Assembly: GCA_024304995.1 (NCBI GenBank)
Contig: JAMWZD010000003.1
Span: forward strand, 372,001-436,000
Length of the DNA: 64,000 nt
Direction of reading: 5' to 3'
Source of the DNA: Rickettsiales bacterium
Lineage (GTDB): Bacteria > Pseudomonadota > Alphaproteobacteria > Rickettsiales > UBA998
Both the position numbers and the translations under genes were made by a program. The notes under the pieces were generated by a model. That model was not told where the DNA came from, made no database searches, and saw nothing but the letters and a program-made list of their open reading frames with translations. Of the stretch, positions 26,709-36,274 are shown in pieces (the stretch's first letter is position 1; every line of letters starts with the position of its first letter).

Positions 26709-27494
26709 TCAGAAATTATCTTTCGCTTTTCTGAGTGCGCCAAACACTTCTGCATCTGATGCCGTTTTCATCTTCAATGCCTTACGAATATCTTTGTTGT
26801 CCGTGCGCAAAAAGGGGTTAATATTCAGCTCCAGTTCAAGTGTGGTTGGAACAGTGGGTTTCCCTTGTTCACGCAATGCTTTGCTGCATGAATAATGACG
26901 TTTCAGCATGTCATTATCAGGTTCAAATTGCAGGGCAAATTCACAGTTATTTACGGTATATTCGTGTGCGCCACAAATGATAGTATCATTTGGCAAAGCA
27001 GCAATGCGCAGTAAGGATGCATAAAACTGTTCTGGCGTGCCTTCAAACATGCGTCCACACCCTGCGGAAAAAAGAGTATCGCCTGAAAAAAGCAGTTTTT
27101 CTTCTGGAAGGTGAAAGGCAATATGTCCCTGAGTATGCCCTGAAATGTCCATAATCTGGCAATCAAAGGCAGCCAGTTTTATCATCTCACCGTCTTTTAC
27201 TGCTGTATCAATATATGGAATACGTCTGGCATCTTCCGCACTGCCAATAATGTTGCAGCCTGTGCGTTTTTTCAGTTCGGCGTTGCCGTCTGTATGGTCA
27301 TGATGATGATGTGTGTTGCAGATTATATCCAGCGTCAGTTGATGCTCTTTCAAAAAATCCAACACAGGCTGCGCTTCTGTGGGGTCAAACACAATCGTGC
27401 TTTGCGTCTGCCTGCAATAGAGCACATAAATATAGTTGGCGAGACGGTTGCCCACATCAATCATATGGAGATTATAGCGTTCACCCTTTAACAT
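26709..27494 (-). CDS. gloB: Hydroxyacylglutathione hydrolase (glyoxalase II)
   Basis: The enzyme hydrolyses S-D-lactoylglutathione to D-lactate and glutathione. The metal-binding motif THHHHDHTDG and the later SGDTLFSAGCGRMFEGTPEQ and CGAHEYTVNNCEFA are diagnostic of the metallo-beta-lactamase-fold GloB family, including the second metal site. Its 261 residues are normal. The start overlaps the upstream small Cys-rich gene by 14 bases. Confidence 0.94.
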   Translation of the reverse strand: MLKGERYNLHMIDVGNRLANYIYVLYCRQTQSTIVFDPTEAQPVLDFLKEHQLTLDIICNTHHHHDHTDGNAELKKRTGCNIIGSAEDARRIPYIDTAVKDGEMIKLAAFDCQIMDISGHTQGHIAFHLPEEKLLFSGDTLFSAGCGRMFEGTPEQFYASLLRIAALPNDTIICGAHEYTVNNCEFALQFEPDNDMLKRHYSCSKALREQGKPTVPTTLELELNINPFLRTDNKDIRKALKMKTASDAEVFGALRKAKDNF

Positions 27495-27714
27495 AATGCC
27501 CCAATGCGAATGTTAATATGCTAATCGCTATCCACACATAAGGTGACACGAGTTTTAATGCCTCATCAATCAACACACGCCAGCTTTGCCCGCGACGTTT
27601 CAGCCAGCGTCCATAAGGACATTTTTTGCAGCCTTTGGAGCAGCAATCTTCCATAGGAAGAATCTTTTTGGCTAACGTCGCTTTCAGGCTTGGTTCAGGA
27701 ACAATTTTTGTCAT
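27481..27714 (-). CDS. Small oxidoreductase-like Cys-rich membrane protein, 77 aa
   Basis: The motif DCCSKGCKKCPYGRW near residue 23 resembles the oxidoreductase-like N-terminal domain (PF09791), a short Cys-rich module of unknown activity. A C-terminal TM helix (VWIAISILTFALGHYV) anchors it. It sits 3 bases after tadA and overlaps gloB by 14 bases, so it is translated with them. The cysteines could bind a metal or cluster. Confidence 0.65.
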   Translation of the reverse strand: MTKIVPEPSLKATLAKKILPMEDCCSKGCKKCPYGRWLKRRGQSWRVLIDEALKLVSPYVWIAISILTFALGHYVKG

Positions 27715-27717
27715 GGA

Positions 27718-28167
27718 TTATCGTTTAGCAGCAAAAAAGCCTTTTAGCAATTCAGAGAAATAGGCTTCATGAAAGCCACCGTAAATTTCAGGTGTGTGAT
27801 GGCAGGTGGCTTGCGTGAAATATTGCACCCCATGTTCACACGCGCCCCCTTTAACGTCACTCGCACCATAATATATGCGGCGGATTTTCGCGTGTGCCAA
27901 AGCGGCAGCGCACATGGTGCAGGGTTCTAAAGATACATATAAATCACAAGAGGTCAGATATTTGCTGCCTGACACTTCACATGCCTGCGAAATTGCAAGC
28001 AGTTCTGCATGTGCTGTAGCATTTTTTGTTGTCTCAGTGAGATTATGTGTGGCAGATATAATGGTCTGTTCGTGAACAATCACTGCGCCCACAGGCACTT
28101 CATCTGCATCATATGCGGCTTGTGCCTGACGCTTTACTTCCTGCCAGATTGCATCATGTGATAGCAT
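27718..28167 (-). CDS. tadA: tRNA-specific adenosine deaminase TadA
   Basis: TadA converts A34 to inosine in tRNA-Arg(ACG). The zinc-site motifs are TAHAELLAI (HAE with catalytic Glu) and SLEPCTMCAAALAHAKI (PCxxC). The 149-residue length fits. A related nucleoside deaminase is possible, but VPVGAVIVHEQ and the motif spacing match TadA. It starts directly at the rodA stop (rodA ends 28168), so it lies within the cell-shape operon. Confidence 0.9.
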   Translation of the reverse strand: MLSHDAIWQEVKRQAQAAYDADEVPVGAVIVHEQTIISATHNLTETTKNATAHAELLAISQACEVSGSKYLTSCDLYVSLEPCTMCAAALAHAKIRRIYYGASDVKGGACEHGVQYFTQATCHHTPEIYGGFHEAYFSELLKGFFAAKR

Positions 28168-29283
28168 TTAAGAGGTTCTGAGCTTGGAATCTCTATGGAT
28201 GTACACATTGCATACCAGCCCCAGCGCAATCATGGTGGAAATCATAATTGATCCACCATAAGACAGCAGGGGCAGGGGGATGCCCACCACAGGCAGCAAT
28301 CCCATCACCATACCGATATTGATAAACATATGCAGAGTAAGCAATGCCGCCACGCCATGCGCCACCAGTGTTCCAAAGAGTGATTTGCTTTTATGGGCAA
28401 TGGATATAATCCTTAATATCATACACATATAAAGGATAATCAGTGTGGCACCACCAATGAAGCCAAATTCTTCTGAAAGAACAGTGAAGATAAAATCTGT
28501 CTGTTTTTCAGGCAGGAAATCCAGCTGCGTCTGTGAGCCTTTCATCAGTCCTTTTCCAGTGATGCCACCTGACCCTATCGCAATGATAGACTGCGTGATA
28601 TTATAGCCAGAGCCAAGCGGGTCACTTCCAGGGTCTAAAAAGGTCATCACACGTTGTTTCTGGTAATCATGCATAAATTGCCAGCCTATGGGCAATGATG
28701 CGCATACCAATATAAAAGCAATAATAAAATATTTGCGGTGGATGCCGCTGGCAAACATCAGCCAGCCTGCAATGCCGCATAATAATGTTGCTGTGCCGAG
28801 GTTAGGTTGTTTCAAAATCAGCCCGACAGGAAGCAATATGATAATCGCTGGAATGATAAGATGTTGTGGCTTATCATATTTGATTGGCGGCGTATTGTGA
28901 AAATGTCGAGCCAGCGTTAATATCACTGCTATTTTTGCCAGTTCTGATGGCTGCAGTTTAATTACGCCTAGATCAATCCATCGTTGTGCGCCCATCCCGA
29001 TATGCCCCATCACTTCCACAGCGACAAGCATGATGATGGTGAGGGCATAGAGCAGATAGGCATATTTCATCCATGCATCCAGCTTGGTGATGCAGATGCC
29101 CAGTAACAAAAAGCAGCCCAGCCCGAAACGTATCATTTGCGGCAATGCCCATTTGTTAATGTCACCACCATCTGCCGAGGCGAGCATGATGAAACCAATC
29201 ATTGCCAGCGTAAGCGTCAGCCCAATTAAGGAATAAGGCATTTTTTTCCATGCTTCACCAAATCTGGGAACGAAAATGCTCAT
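28168..29283 (-). CDS. rodA: Rod shape-determining protein RodA (SEDS glycosyltransferase)
   Basis: RodA polymerises glycan strands during elongation together with PBP2. About ten TM helices are visible across 371 residues. Diagnostic blocks include GAQRWIDLGVIKLQPSELAK and a C-terminal GLLPVVGIPLPLLSYGGS. The QPSE and PLLSYGGS motifs are conserved in the SEDS family. It overlaps the mrdA stop by 4 bases. Confidence 0.96.
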   Translation of the reverse strand: MSIFVPRFGEAWKKMPYSLIGLTLTLAMIGFIMLASADGGDINKWALPQMIRFGLGCFLLLGICITKLDAWMKYAYLLYALTIIMLVAVEVMGHIGMGAQRWIDLGVIKLQPSELAKIAVILTLARHFHNTPPIKYDKPQHLIIPAIIILLPVGLILKQPNLGTATLLCGIAGWLMFASGIHRKYFIIAFILVCASLPIGWQFMHDYQKQRVMTFLDPGSDPLGSGYNITQSIIAIGSGGITGKGLMKGSQTQLDFLPEKQTDFIFTVLSEEFGFIGGATLIILYMCMILRIISIAHKSKSLFGTLVAHGVAALLTLHMFINIGMVMGLLPVVGIPLPLLSYGGSIMISTMIALGLVCNVYIHRDSKLRTS

Positions 29284-31088
29284 AATACTGCCTTATCTTC
29301 AGCCTGTGCCATAATCTGCTGACATTTTAACATGACATCCTTCATCACAGGGGCTGCAGCAGATGCACCACCGCCACCATGTTCAATCACCACCGCACCT
29401 GCATAGCGCGGGTTGATAATCGGTGCATATGCCACAAACAGTGCATGGTGGCGTTGTTTCCACGGGATGCTGTTCTGATCCTGCCCGCGCACCGTGATGC
29501 GGCGCACTTGCGAAGTCCCTGTTTTTCCAGCCATTTCAAAACCTGCCTGACCAATCTGCGAGCCGCGCCCTGTGCCGCGTGGTCCTGTGGTTACATCAAT
29601 CATGCCCTGCTGCGCCAGTTCAAGATGCTCTGGCTTAATATCCAGTGTTTCAAATTCTTTTAACTCTGTGTCCGTCCACAAACGCGGCTTTACTGCTTTT
29701 CCGCTTGCAAGGCGAGCCGTCATGATTGCCAGTTGCAGTGGCGTGGTCAGCACATAACCCTGACCAATACTCGAATTGATAGTATCTCCAGGATGCCAGA
29801 TTTGATTATGCGCCCCGCGTTTCCATTGAGGGGAGGGAATAAGCCCTGATTTTTCACCAATCAGTCCCAGATCATAATCCTGTCCAAGTCCAAGAATATG
29901 CGCCATTTCACCAATCGCTTCTATACCAAGCCGTTTTGCGACATTATAGAAAAATACGTCGCAGGAACGTTCAACAGACTGCCTGTAATTCACTGAACCA
30001 TGCCCTTCAGGCCGCCAGCAATTAAAGCGGTGTCGCCCAAGATAAAAATGCCCGGGGCAATGAAATCTGGTGGTAGGGTTGATGATGCCAGCCTCAAGCC
30101 CTTTCAGACCAACAAGCATTTTAAATGTTGAACCTGGGGGATATTGCCCATTAATGGCTTTGTTTACTAACGGTGTTTTCTCATCTGCCGTGAGCTCTCC
30201 CCAGTAGGCATGACTGATGCCACGGCTGAAACGGTTGGGGTCATATGATGGGACTGAACATAATGTCAGCACATCACCATTATGTATATCCAGAATGACG
30301 GCTGAGCCACTTTCTTCACCAATGCGATCTGCTGCAAATTGCTGCAATTCTGCGCTGATAGTGCTGGTCAGATTTTCGCCAGCCACTGCATCTTCACGTT
30401 TTACTTCTTTTAAATAGCGCCCTGCTGCATTCACTTCCATGTAACGCAGACCTGCCACACCCTGCAACCGTTCTTCTGCCTGCTGTTCCAGTCCGTTTTT
30501 ACCAATTTTCATGCCTGGCACTTTCAGCAATCGGTTGCCTTTGGCTTCACTCTGGGAAGCAGTGCCTACATATCCCAGCAAATGCGATGTGGCGAAGCTG
30601 TAAGGATAGCGCCGAATTTCGCCCACCTCAACGGAGACACCAGCAAGGTCTGCTGCGTTAAGCTCAATCGCGCTGACTTCGTTCCATTCCAGATATTCTT
30701 TTAACATGATGTTCTGGTCATGCGGAGTGCGTTTTAACTGACGGTTCAGCATTTCTTCCAGACGGTCTTTATCTTCTTCCAGATAGGTGGCGAGTTTCTG
30801 CAATATCTCGTTTTTATTTTTCAGCGCTGCCCTGTTCATCATAAGTTGGTAATTGGGGTCATTCATGGCGAGCTGAACGCCAAATCGGTCATAGATTAGT
30901 CCGCGCTCTGGGCGAATTAATTTCAGATTAATGCGGTTATCTTCCGCCAATGTGGCATATTCTGATGCCCGAAGTGATTGAAGCTGAAATAATCGCCCTG
31001 TCAGCAGCGTTGCCACGCCAACCTGAATTGAGCCGAGAATAAACGTACGACGATTTAGATATTTTTTCTTGCTAAGCTCACTGCGCAT
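29280..31088 (-). CDS. mrdA: Penicillin-binding protein 2 (peptidoglycan D,D-transpeptidase)
   Basis: PBP2 crosslinks lateral-wall peptidoglycan. An N-terminal TM (ILGSIQVGVATLLTGRLF) precedes the pedestal domain (IRPERGLIYDRFGVQLA). The transpeptidase motifs are YPPGSTFKMLVGLKG (SxxK), SVERSCDVFFYNVAKRLG with the SxD/SxN element, and EMAGKTGTSQVRR (KTG). The 602-residue length is normal. It lies between mreD and rodA; the overlap with rodA implies coupling. Confidence 0.96.
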   Translation of the reverse strand: MRSELSKKKYLNRRTFILGSIQVGVATLLTGRLFQLQSLRASEYATLAEDNRINLKLIRPERGLIYDRFGVQLAMNDPNYQLMMNRAALKNKNEILQKLATYLEEDKDRLEEMLNRQLKRTPHDQNIMLKEYLEWNEVSAIELNAADLAGVSVEVGEIRRYPYSFATSHLLGYVGTASQSEAKGNRLLKVPGMKIGKNGLEQQAEERLQGVAGLRYMEVNAAGRYLKEVKREDAVAGENLTSTISAELQQFAADRIGEESGSAVILDIHNGDVLTLCSVPSYDPNRFSRGISHAYWGELTADEKTPLVNKAINGQYPPGSTFKMLVGLKGLEAGIINPTTRFHCPGHFYLGRHRFNCWRPEGHGSVNYRQSVERSCDVFFYNVAKRLGIEAIGEMAHILGLGQDYDLGLIGEKSGLIPSPQWKRGAHNQIWHPGDTINSSIGQGYVLTTPLQLAIMTARLASGKAVKPRLWTDTELKEFETLDIKPEHLELAQQGMIDVTTGPRGTGRGSQIGQAGFEMAGKTGTSQVRRITVRGQDQNSIPWKQRHHALFVAYAPIINPRYAGAVVIEHGGGGASAAAPVMKDVMLKCQQIMAQAEDKAVL

Positions 31089-31113
31089 AAAGATATATTA
31101 CATTTCAGAATCA

Positions 31114-31638
31114 CTAAGATTGTAACTGAATTATCAGACCTGACAAGAGTTTATGTATCATTGGGTAGCTGATCATAGTCAGACCGCAGCGCACCAGATA
31201 ATCTATGTTGGTGGCCGCAGAGCCAAGCTGAATTGTGTTGACGCACCATTCGACAATGAAAAACAACAGCATAATCGGCAAAGCAATCCCCATTGCGGGA
31301 AGTGTTTTATGCTGGAATTTCTGGTATTTTCTAAGCCGTATCATGCTGATGCGCAGCAGCAGAAATAACAAGGCATAGGTGCCGAATATGCCTGTATAGA
31401 AACTGTCAAACACCAGCCCACACAGCAACAGCAGGGTGGATGGAACATATTGCGGCGCCCACCATGAGCAATATACAATGCCGCATAGCACAAACATGCA
31501 GGAATAATTTGTCAGTGTCGGCACTGGCAGCAATGCCATGCTCAATAATGTTAATATAGGCAACATCATCACAGGAATGCATTTCACCAGTTCAGGCGTG
31601 CGGGAAGAGGCTGCAAAAAATTTTTCAGTGCGCTGCAT
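31114..31638 (-). CDS. mreD: Rod shape-determining protein MreD
   Basis: This 174-residue polytopic inner-membrane protein has hydrophobic helices such as MMLPILTLLSMALLPVPTL and YVPSTLLLLCGLVFDSFYTG. The GLVFDSFYTGIFGTYALLFL block matches the MreD family (GLxxDxxxGxxxG). It overlaps the end of mreC by 1 base and precedes mrdA by 25 bases. Assignment relies on family motif and gene order. Confidence 0.88.
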   Translation of the reverse strand: MQRTEKFFAASSRTPELVKCIPVMMLPILTLLSMALLPVPTLTNYSCMFVLCGIVYCSWWAPQYVPSTLLLLCGLVFDSFYTGIFGTYALLFLLLRISMIRLRKYQKFQHKTLPAMGIALPIMLLFFIVEWCVNTIQLGSAATNIDYLVRCGLTMISYPMIHKLLSGLIIQLQS

Positions 31639-32504
31639 TATTCTGTTTCCTCATCAAAAGGTTGCTGCAATTTTGGATAGGCAGGAATAACAATACTTAC
31701 GAATCTGAGATTTTCTGCATTTACATAAGGTGTTACAAACACGCTATTTTCAGTGACTTTGCTGACATAGCCAACATTGACTGATAGGGGCATTGCAGAG
31801 ACTGTATCATCAGTCACAATGCGGTCACCTGGTTCAAAAGCTGCAATATCCTTAACATATTTGAGTTTGGGAATGTCATTATCCTGTCCCGTCATGATAC
31901 TGCGCAATTCTGTAGGTTCATGTTGAACGGGGATGCGTGATTGTGCATCAGTAATAAGTAATACGGTGGCAGAGCTATCAGATACATCTATCAACCTGCC
32001 GACCATGCCAGAAGCAGTCACCACAATATATCCTTTTTTCAAAACATCGCCTTTTGCATGTTGCAATAATAAAGTGCGTCTTGAGCCTTGCGATCCATGA
32101 CCAATCACACGTGCGCTGACATATTGTGCGTCCTGCGGTTTTGGCAGCCCAAGCAATTCTCGCAGTTCTCTATTCTCTTTCTGAAGCTGTTTGGCGGTGT
32201 TCTGCCACGCCAGAAGTTCCATATTTTCATTTTTGAGCAGCTCATTTTCAGTATAGATTACTGTGGCATCCTTCAGCTTCTCGCTAAAGCTATCTAATGT
32301 GCGGGCAGGGATATTCAGCAGATTGACCACAGGCAGCATCATATCCTGCATAATGCTGCGAAAACGCGCAACCATGAAATTATCACGCGAATGCAGAAAC
32401 ATAACCAGCAATGTGATGATGATGCAGCCGCTAATGCTTAAAAAATGAAGAATGGTTGCGGGCTTAAGCGCTAAAGACAAGCGGGAGGAATGTCGTATCT
32501 TCAT
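31638..32504 (-). CDS. mreC: Rod shape-determining protein MreC
   Basis: MreC is a bitopic elongasome scaffold that activates PBP2. It has a cytoplasmic N-terminus, one TM (LHFLSISGCIIITLLVMFLH), a coiled coil (ENELLKNENMELLAWQNTAK), and a periplasmic beta domain: ARVIGHGSQGSRRTLLLQHA, then VTASGMVGRLIDVSDSSATV and ITDAQSRIPVQ. The 288-residue length is typical. It is the first gene of mreC-mreD-mrdA-rodA; mreB, normally upstream, is not in the window. Confidence 0.93.
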   Translation of the reverse strand: MKIRHSSRLSLALKPATILHFLSISGCIIITLLVMFLHSRDNFMVARFRSIMQDMMLPVVNLLNIPARTLDSFSEKLKDATVIYTENELLKNENMELLAWQNTAKQLQKENRELRELLGLPKPQDAQYVSARVIGHGSQGSRRTLLLQHAKGDVLKKGYIVVTASGMVGRLIDVSDSSATVLLITDAQSRIPVQHEPTELRSIMTGQDNDIPKLKYVKDIAAFEPGDRIVTDDTVSAMPLSVNVGYVSKVTENSVFVTPYVNAENLRFVSIVIPAYPKLQQPFDEETE

Positions 32505-32584
32505 AATAACAATGCTGCAATCCAGATTAAAACAACACCTTAATCACAGTTATGATGCGCTGCAACTATAAAGATAAATTTCAA

Positions 32585-33145
32585 CTAGTTCAGTGTGTAA
32601 AAGCGCAGCAGCGCGGCACCATAGCATCGCTCTTTGTCCAGATTGAATGCATCATGTGTGATGGCTGCCTCGGTTTTGTGCTGTTCGGTAATAAATAATG
32701 TCTTATCGTTCACCCAGTTCTTTTGAGACAGCTGCGCTGCAATTTTATCGCACAACGTGCTGTAATATGGAGGGTCAGCAAAAATAATGTCATATGGTGT
32801 GTTCACCGCAGGCAACTGCTCAGCATTGCATTGCGAAAAATAGCATTGCGGCAGAACATTCAACGTGGTTGCATTGTCACGCGCGCATTGCAGTGATTTT
32901 GCGTTATTATCATAAAAATCCACGTGAGCTGCGCCACGGGAGAGCGCTTCCAGCCCAATGCCACCGGAACCACAACATATATCAGCAAATCGTGCCTGAT
33001 GCAGCACCGCGTCACCATCCTCCTTCACCATATGCACCAGAATGTTAAATAAGGATTCGCGCGTGCGAGAGGCGGTGGGGCGGATGTTTTTGCCATCTAA
33101 AGTCTTTAATGTGCGCCCGCGATGCGCACCAGCGATAATTCTCAT
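32585..33145 (-). CDS. rsmD: 16S rRNA (guanine(966)-N(2))-methyltransferase RsmD
   Basis: The N-terminus MRIIAGAHRGRTLKTL with IRPTASRTRESLFNIL is diagnostic of RsmD. The SAM-binding motif I is ADICCGSGGIGLEALSRGA, and the catalytic DPPY motif is DIIFADPPYYS. The 186 residues fit the family. It starts 3 bases after the stop of a 643-residue protein of unknown function, an unusual partner for a ribosomal RNA methylase. Confidence 0.95.
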   Translation of the reverse strand: MRIIAGAHRGRTLKTLDGKNIRPTASRTRESLFNILVHMVKEDGDAVLHQARFADICCGSGGIGLEALSRGAAHVDFYDNNAKSLQCARDNATTLNVLPQCYFSQCNAEQLPAVNTPYDIIFADPPYYSTLCDKIAAQLSQKNWVNDKTLFITEQHKTEAAITHDAFNLDKERCYGAALLRFYTLN

Positions 33146-33148
33146 GGA

Positions 33149-35080
33149 TTATTGATGCAGGCTATAGGGGTTTGTGTCTCTTTGAGCCGCTGCTCCACCT
33201 GCAGGGCTATAAATCTCGCTGTCTTCACCGCCGCGGACACTGGTATTGTCTCCACGAATTGCTTCCACTTTTTCCTGATCACTTCGGGAAATGGTGGACG
33301 TTCTTTCTTCATCCCGTGTGCGTTCGGGATTATTATAGCCAGGTCTGTTTCTGCGGTTGCTGGTTTCTTCAGCCACTTCCGTTTCTTCGCTTCTATCTTC
33401 AAAAAGAGTAGCAATCATCTGGAAAAGACCCATAAACAGGTCTGATATTCCCTCCCATATGCGGGTCAACCCTGTTGGCAGGGCAACACCAAGGAAGTCA
33501 CCGCCACCATCTTTCACGCGGTCTGCAACACCACTTAATCCTTTATTTTTATTTTCCTCATCTTCTTTTCTTTTTCGCTCTGCCATACGTGCCTCCGCGT
33601 CTACATCATAAGTTTCCAGCTTTCCTTTTTCTGTGTCTGACTGGACATAATTTGCTGCTAACCCTGCAAACATTATAGTTTGCAAGTCCTTTCCAGTATA
33701 GTCTTTAATTTTGCCACTTGCATCGACACCAGAAAGCACTTGTGCAGGTGTTGTGCCACCAGCGAACAGATTTTCAAACCAGTTGAGATTTGCAAATTCC
33801 TGCACATCAGGGTTGGTGCTATTTTCTAATTTATGTCTGACTGCAACAGCTGCATTTCTTGAAACACCCTCAATCTGATGAACGGTTACATCAGGATCGT
33901 TTAGGAAATTCTGAACATCATCACTTCCAAGATAGCTGCGTATAGCATCAAATGCTTCTTCAGCTGCTGCCTGATATGCCTCTGGTGATTTTTTGCCTGG
34001 TCGTCTGTCTTCTGTTTCTAATACTTCTGCAAGCATAGGAGCAAATTCTGCTTTTAGCTCATTTTCTTCCTTATCTGACCCCAGAGGTGCAGATAAGGTA
34101 AGACCAATCAATTCCAGATATTGCCTACCCTGCTCATCATTTAACATTCCTATAGGATTTTCCAGATATTGCGCTATCTGATCCTGCATACCTTGATTAG
34201 CAGGTTGATTTTCAGCATCGTCTGGCTCTGATACGTCTGCTTCTGGTGCATCTGCTTCAGGGGAATTATTTGCTGTTTGCGTTGAAGTTTGCTGAGTCAC
34301 TTCTGGCTCAGGGGCTTCTGCTTCTGGTGCGGCAGGTTCTTGCGAGGTTTCTGCTGGCTGATTGTTATCCTGCTTCTGCGCTTCGGGCGCATTCTCACGC
34401 TGGCGTGTGCGGTTTGGATTAGGTTTAGGCGCAGGATTATCAGCAGCAGAATTATCAGCAACTTCCTGAGCAGGTTGTTGAGGCGTTTCTTCAGCTGCGC
34501 TATTATTGTCATTTGCAGGTTCAGGCGTGGCTTCCTGCTGTGGTGTATCTGCTGCAGGTTGCTGGGCTGCGGCAAGTGTTGTCTGTGCAGCTTCAGTATT
34601 AATCCAACCACCAATACCTTCTTCGCTTTGTATATAGCCTTTAATATCAACCGTCTGACCAGTCATATTTTGTATGAAATCAACTGATTTTCTTAATTCG
34701 TGTGTGGATGATAGCGTTGGATTATAAAATTCCTGTTCAATATTCTGACGGACTTTTTCTTCAAGATCACTTGTGCTGGTAGGGTTTTCCGCTTTCGCAT
34801 CTGTAATTGCTTTTGTTATAATTGCTGATGTGCCTTCACGAATATCATCAAATCGTTCTGAGATAAATTCCTGCTTATCTGTGCGAAAACCTACACCATC
34901 ATAATCAGATGCTTTAGCGCCTTTCATAATTGCTGCGCCCGCGATGGGATTGCTTGCTCCTTCAATAACATCTTGCTGTGACTGCAAATTAAAATCTTTG
35001 CCAGCCTGCTGCACCATTTTATCAATTTCTGCATTGATAACAGTATTTAATTCCTGAGTGTTCACATCATACAAGCTCAT
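33149..35080 (-). CDS. Large low-complexity protein of unknown function, 643 aa
   Basis: No family was recognised. Residues ~1-165 form a helical region (NTVINAEIDKMVQQAGKDFN). Residues ~165-300 are a Pro/Ala/Glu/Gln/Asn-rich disordered linker, where translations of other frames produce false genes. A second helical domain follows (QYLENPIGMLNDEQGRQYLE). Near residue 550 is a hydrophobic/amphipathic stretch (TGLTRIWEGISDLFMGLFQM) that could insert into or lie on a membrane. The C-terminus is polar. There is no signal peptide. It overlaps the upstream 363-residue gene by ATGA, showing coupling, and precedes rsmD by 3 bases. Export by a T4SS is one possibility, without direct evidence. Confidence 0.6.
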   Translation of the reverse strand: MSLYDVNTQELNTVINAEIDKMVQQAGKDFNLQSQQDVIEGASNPIAGAAIMKGAKASDYDGVGFRTDKQEFISERFDDIREGTSAIITKAITDAKAENPTSTSDLEEKVRQNIEQEFYNPTLSSTHELRKSVDFIQNMTGQTVDIKGYIQSEEGIGGWINTEAAQTTLAAAQQPAADTPQQEATPEPANDNNSAAEETPQQPAQEVADNSAADNPAPKPNPNRTRQRENAPEAQKQDNNQPAETSQEPAAPEAEAPEPEVTQQTSTQTANNSPEADAPEADVSEPDDAENQPANQGMQDQIAQYLENPIGMLNDEQGRQYLELIGLTLSAPLGSDKEENELKAEFAPMLAEVLETEDRRPGKKSPEAYQAAAEEAFDAIRSYLGSDDVQNFLNDPDVTVHQIEGVSRNAAVAVRHKLENSTNPDVQEFANLNWFENLFAGGTTPAQVLSGVDASGKIKDYTGKDLQTIMFAGLAANYVQSDTEKGKLETYDVDAEARMAERKRKEDEENKNKGLSGVADRVKDGGGDFLGVALPTGLTRIWEGISDLFMGLFQMIATLFEDRSEETEVAEETSNRRNRPGYNNPERTRDEERTSTISRSDQEKVEAIRGDNTSVRGGEDSEIYSPAGGAAAQRDTNPYSLHQ

Positions 35081-36168
35081 GATGCTACCCCGCGCTGTGG
35101 TTCTGGCTGCTCTGCGGCAGCAACATTATCAGGGGATACGGTGTCAACGCCATTTTCCTGACTGTAGGTTTCATCCTGCTGTATGTCTGTTTGCACGTCT
35201 GCTGTTGCTTCTGTTGCAGCCTGTGCCACATCTTCATTTGCAGCGGCTGGTGTTTCATTTTCTTTCACAGAAAAATCAGCTGAAGCAATGGCGGTGGTGG
35301 TATCACTGCCTTCTTTGATGGCAACAAAACTTTCCTTCAATGACTCGCGCAAACCAACATATTTCTCACTTGGTTTAAGCACATCTTCACCATCTTCCTT
35401 CACCAGCTTCATGCCTGTGACAGATTCCGCCACTTCATTGGCTTTCAGCAATGCTGCTTCACTGCTATCACCTGCAGCAACGCGTTCTTCATATGCCAGC
35501 TTAAAGACATTGTTAAAAATGCGGTTGCTTTGAATGTCTGTCACTTTGGCTGTGTCATCAAATGCTTCGGTTTCTTTGCCCATCGCTTTGTTGAGCATCT
35601 GCAACGCGCCATGTTTCACGTTTTGTTGCGCCAGATCCATACTGTCCAACACGTCACGTGCATCATCCTGCGCGACGGAACTTAACACCGTTTCACGCAG
35701 TTTTTCTTCAGAAATGCCTGCATTCTCGGCAATATTATCTATTCCATTCATCGCATCTGTATTGCTTTCCAGCGCTGCTGAAAGTTGTTTACCAGATTGC
35801 TGAGATTTCGTATCAAATAATTTTTCACCGACAAATTGCGCAGCACCAGTGATAAAATTAGTAACAACGCTCACACCTTCTGATATTTTGTCCATCACGG
35901 TTTTGATAAAACTGCCTTCTTCAGGTTCAGCTTCATTCAGCTTTTCCTTTGCAGTGTCTGCAACCCCGTTTCGAATATCTTCAGGGATCATGCGTTCTGC
36001 ATTGTCAATCATCCCAAACACCAGTTTTCCGCCTGGCAATTTGCGTGCATGTTCTTCAAACTTGCCTGCCATAGCAAACAGCTTATCTCCATTCGCGCCT
36101 TCAAGCCCGAGATATTCTGCGCGCGCTAAAATCGCTTCGGATGCAGTGCTGTTTTCTTCTTTCACCAT
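35077..36168 (-). CDS. Helical acidic protein of unknown function, 363 aa
   Basis: I chose the ATG at 36168 (MVKEENST); an upstream TTG at 36183 is possible. The protein is highly helical and acidic, with a short hydrophobic patch near residue 100 (VVTNFITGAAQFVGEKLF) and an Ala/Glu/Asp/Gln-rich tail (EDVAQAATEATADVQTD). It has no signal peptide and no recognised domain. It is the first gene of an apparent operon with the 643-residue protein (4-base overlap) and rsmD. The two proteins share style: helical modules, disordered acidic linkers, and single amphipathic segments. Confidence 0.6.
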   Translation of the reverse strand: MVKEENSTASEAILARAEYLGLEGANGDKLFAMAGKFEEHARKLPGGKLVFGMIDNAERMIPEDIRNGVADTAKEKLNEAEPEEGSFIKTVMDKISEGVSVVTNFITGAAQFVGEKLFDTKSQQSGKQLSAALESNTDAMNGIDNIAENAGISEEKLRETVLSSVAQDDARDVLDSMDLAQQNVKHGALQMLNKAMGKETEAFDDTAKVTDIQSNRIFNNVFKLAYEERVAAGDSSEAALLKANEVAESVTGMKLVKEDGEDVLKPSEKYVGLRESLKESFVAIKEGSDTTTAIASADFSVKENETPAAANEDVAQAATEATADVQTDIQQDETYSQENGVDTVSPDNVAAAEQPEPQRGVAS

Positions 36169-36274
36169 ATTTCTATCATACAATAAAATGCAAGTAATAG
36201 TGTGACGTTTTGATGAAATATGATGTTGTTCTAAACAAAAGCTAGTTAATATTTAACAGTCACTCATAATTTAT

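Noticed and set aside
34297-34687. Arg/Leu/Cys-rich frames on both strands opposite or shifted within the 643-residue gene
   Set aside because: They arise from the Gln/Pro/Ala/Glu low-complexity linker and show no start signals or family match.
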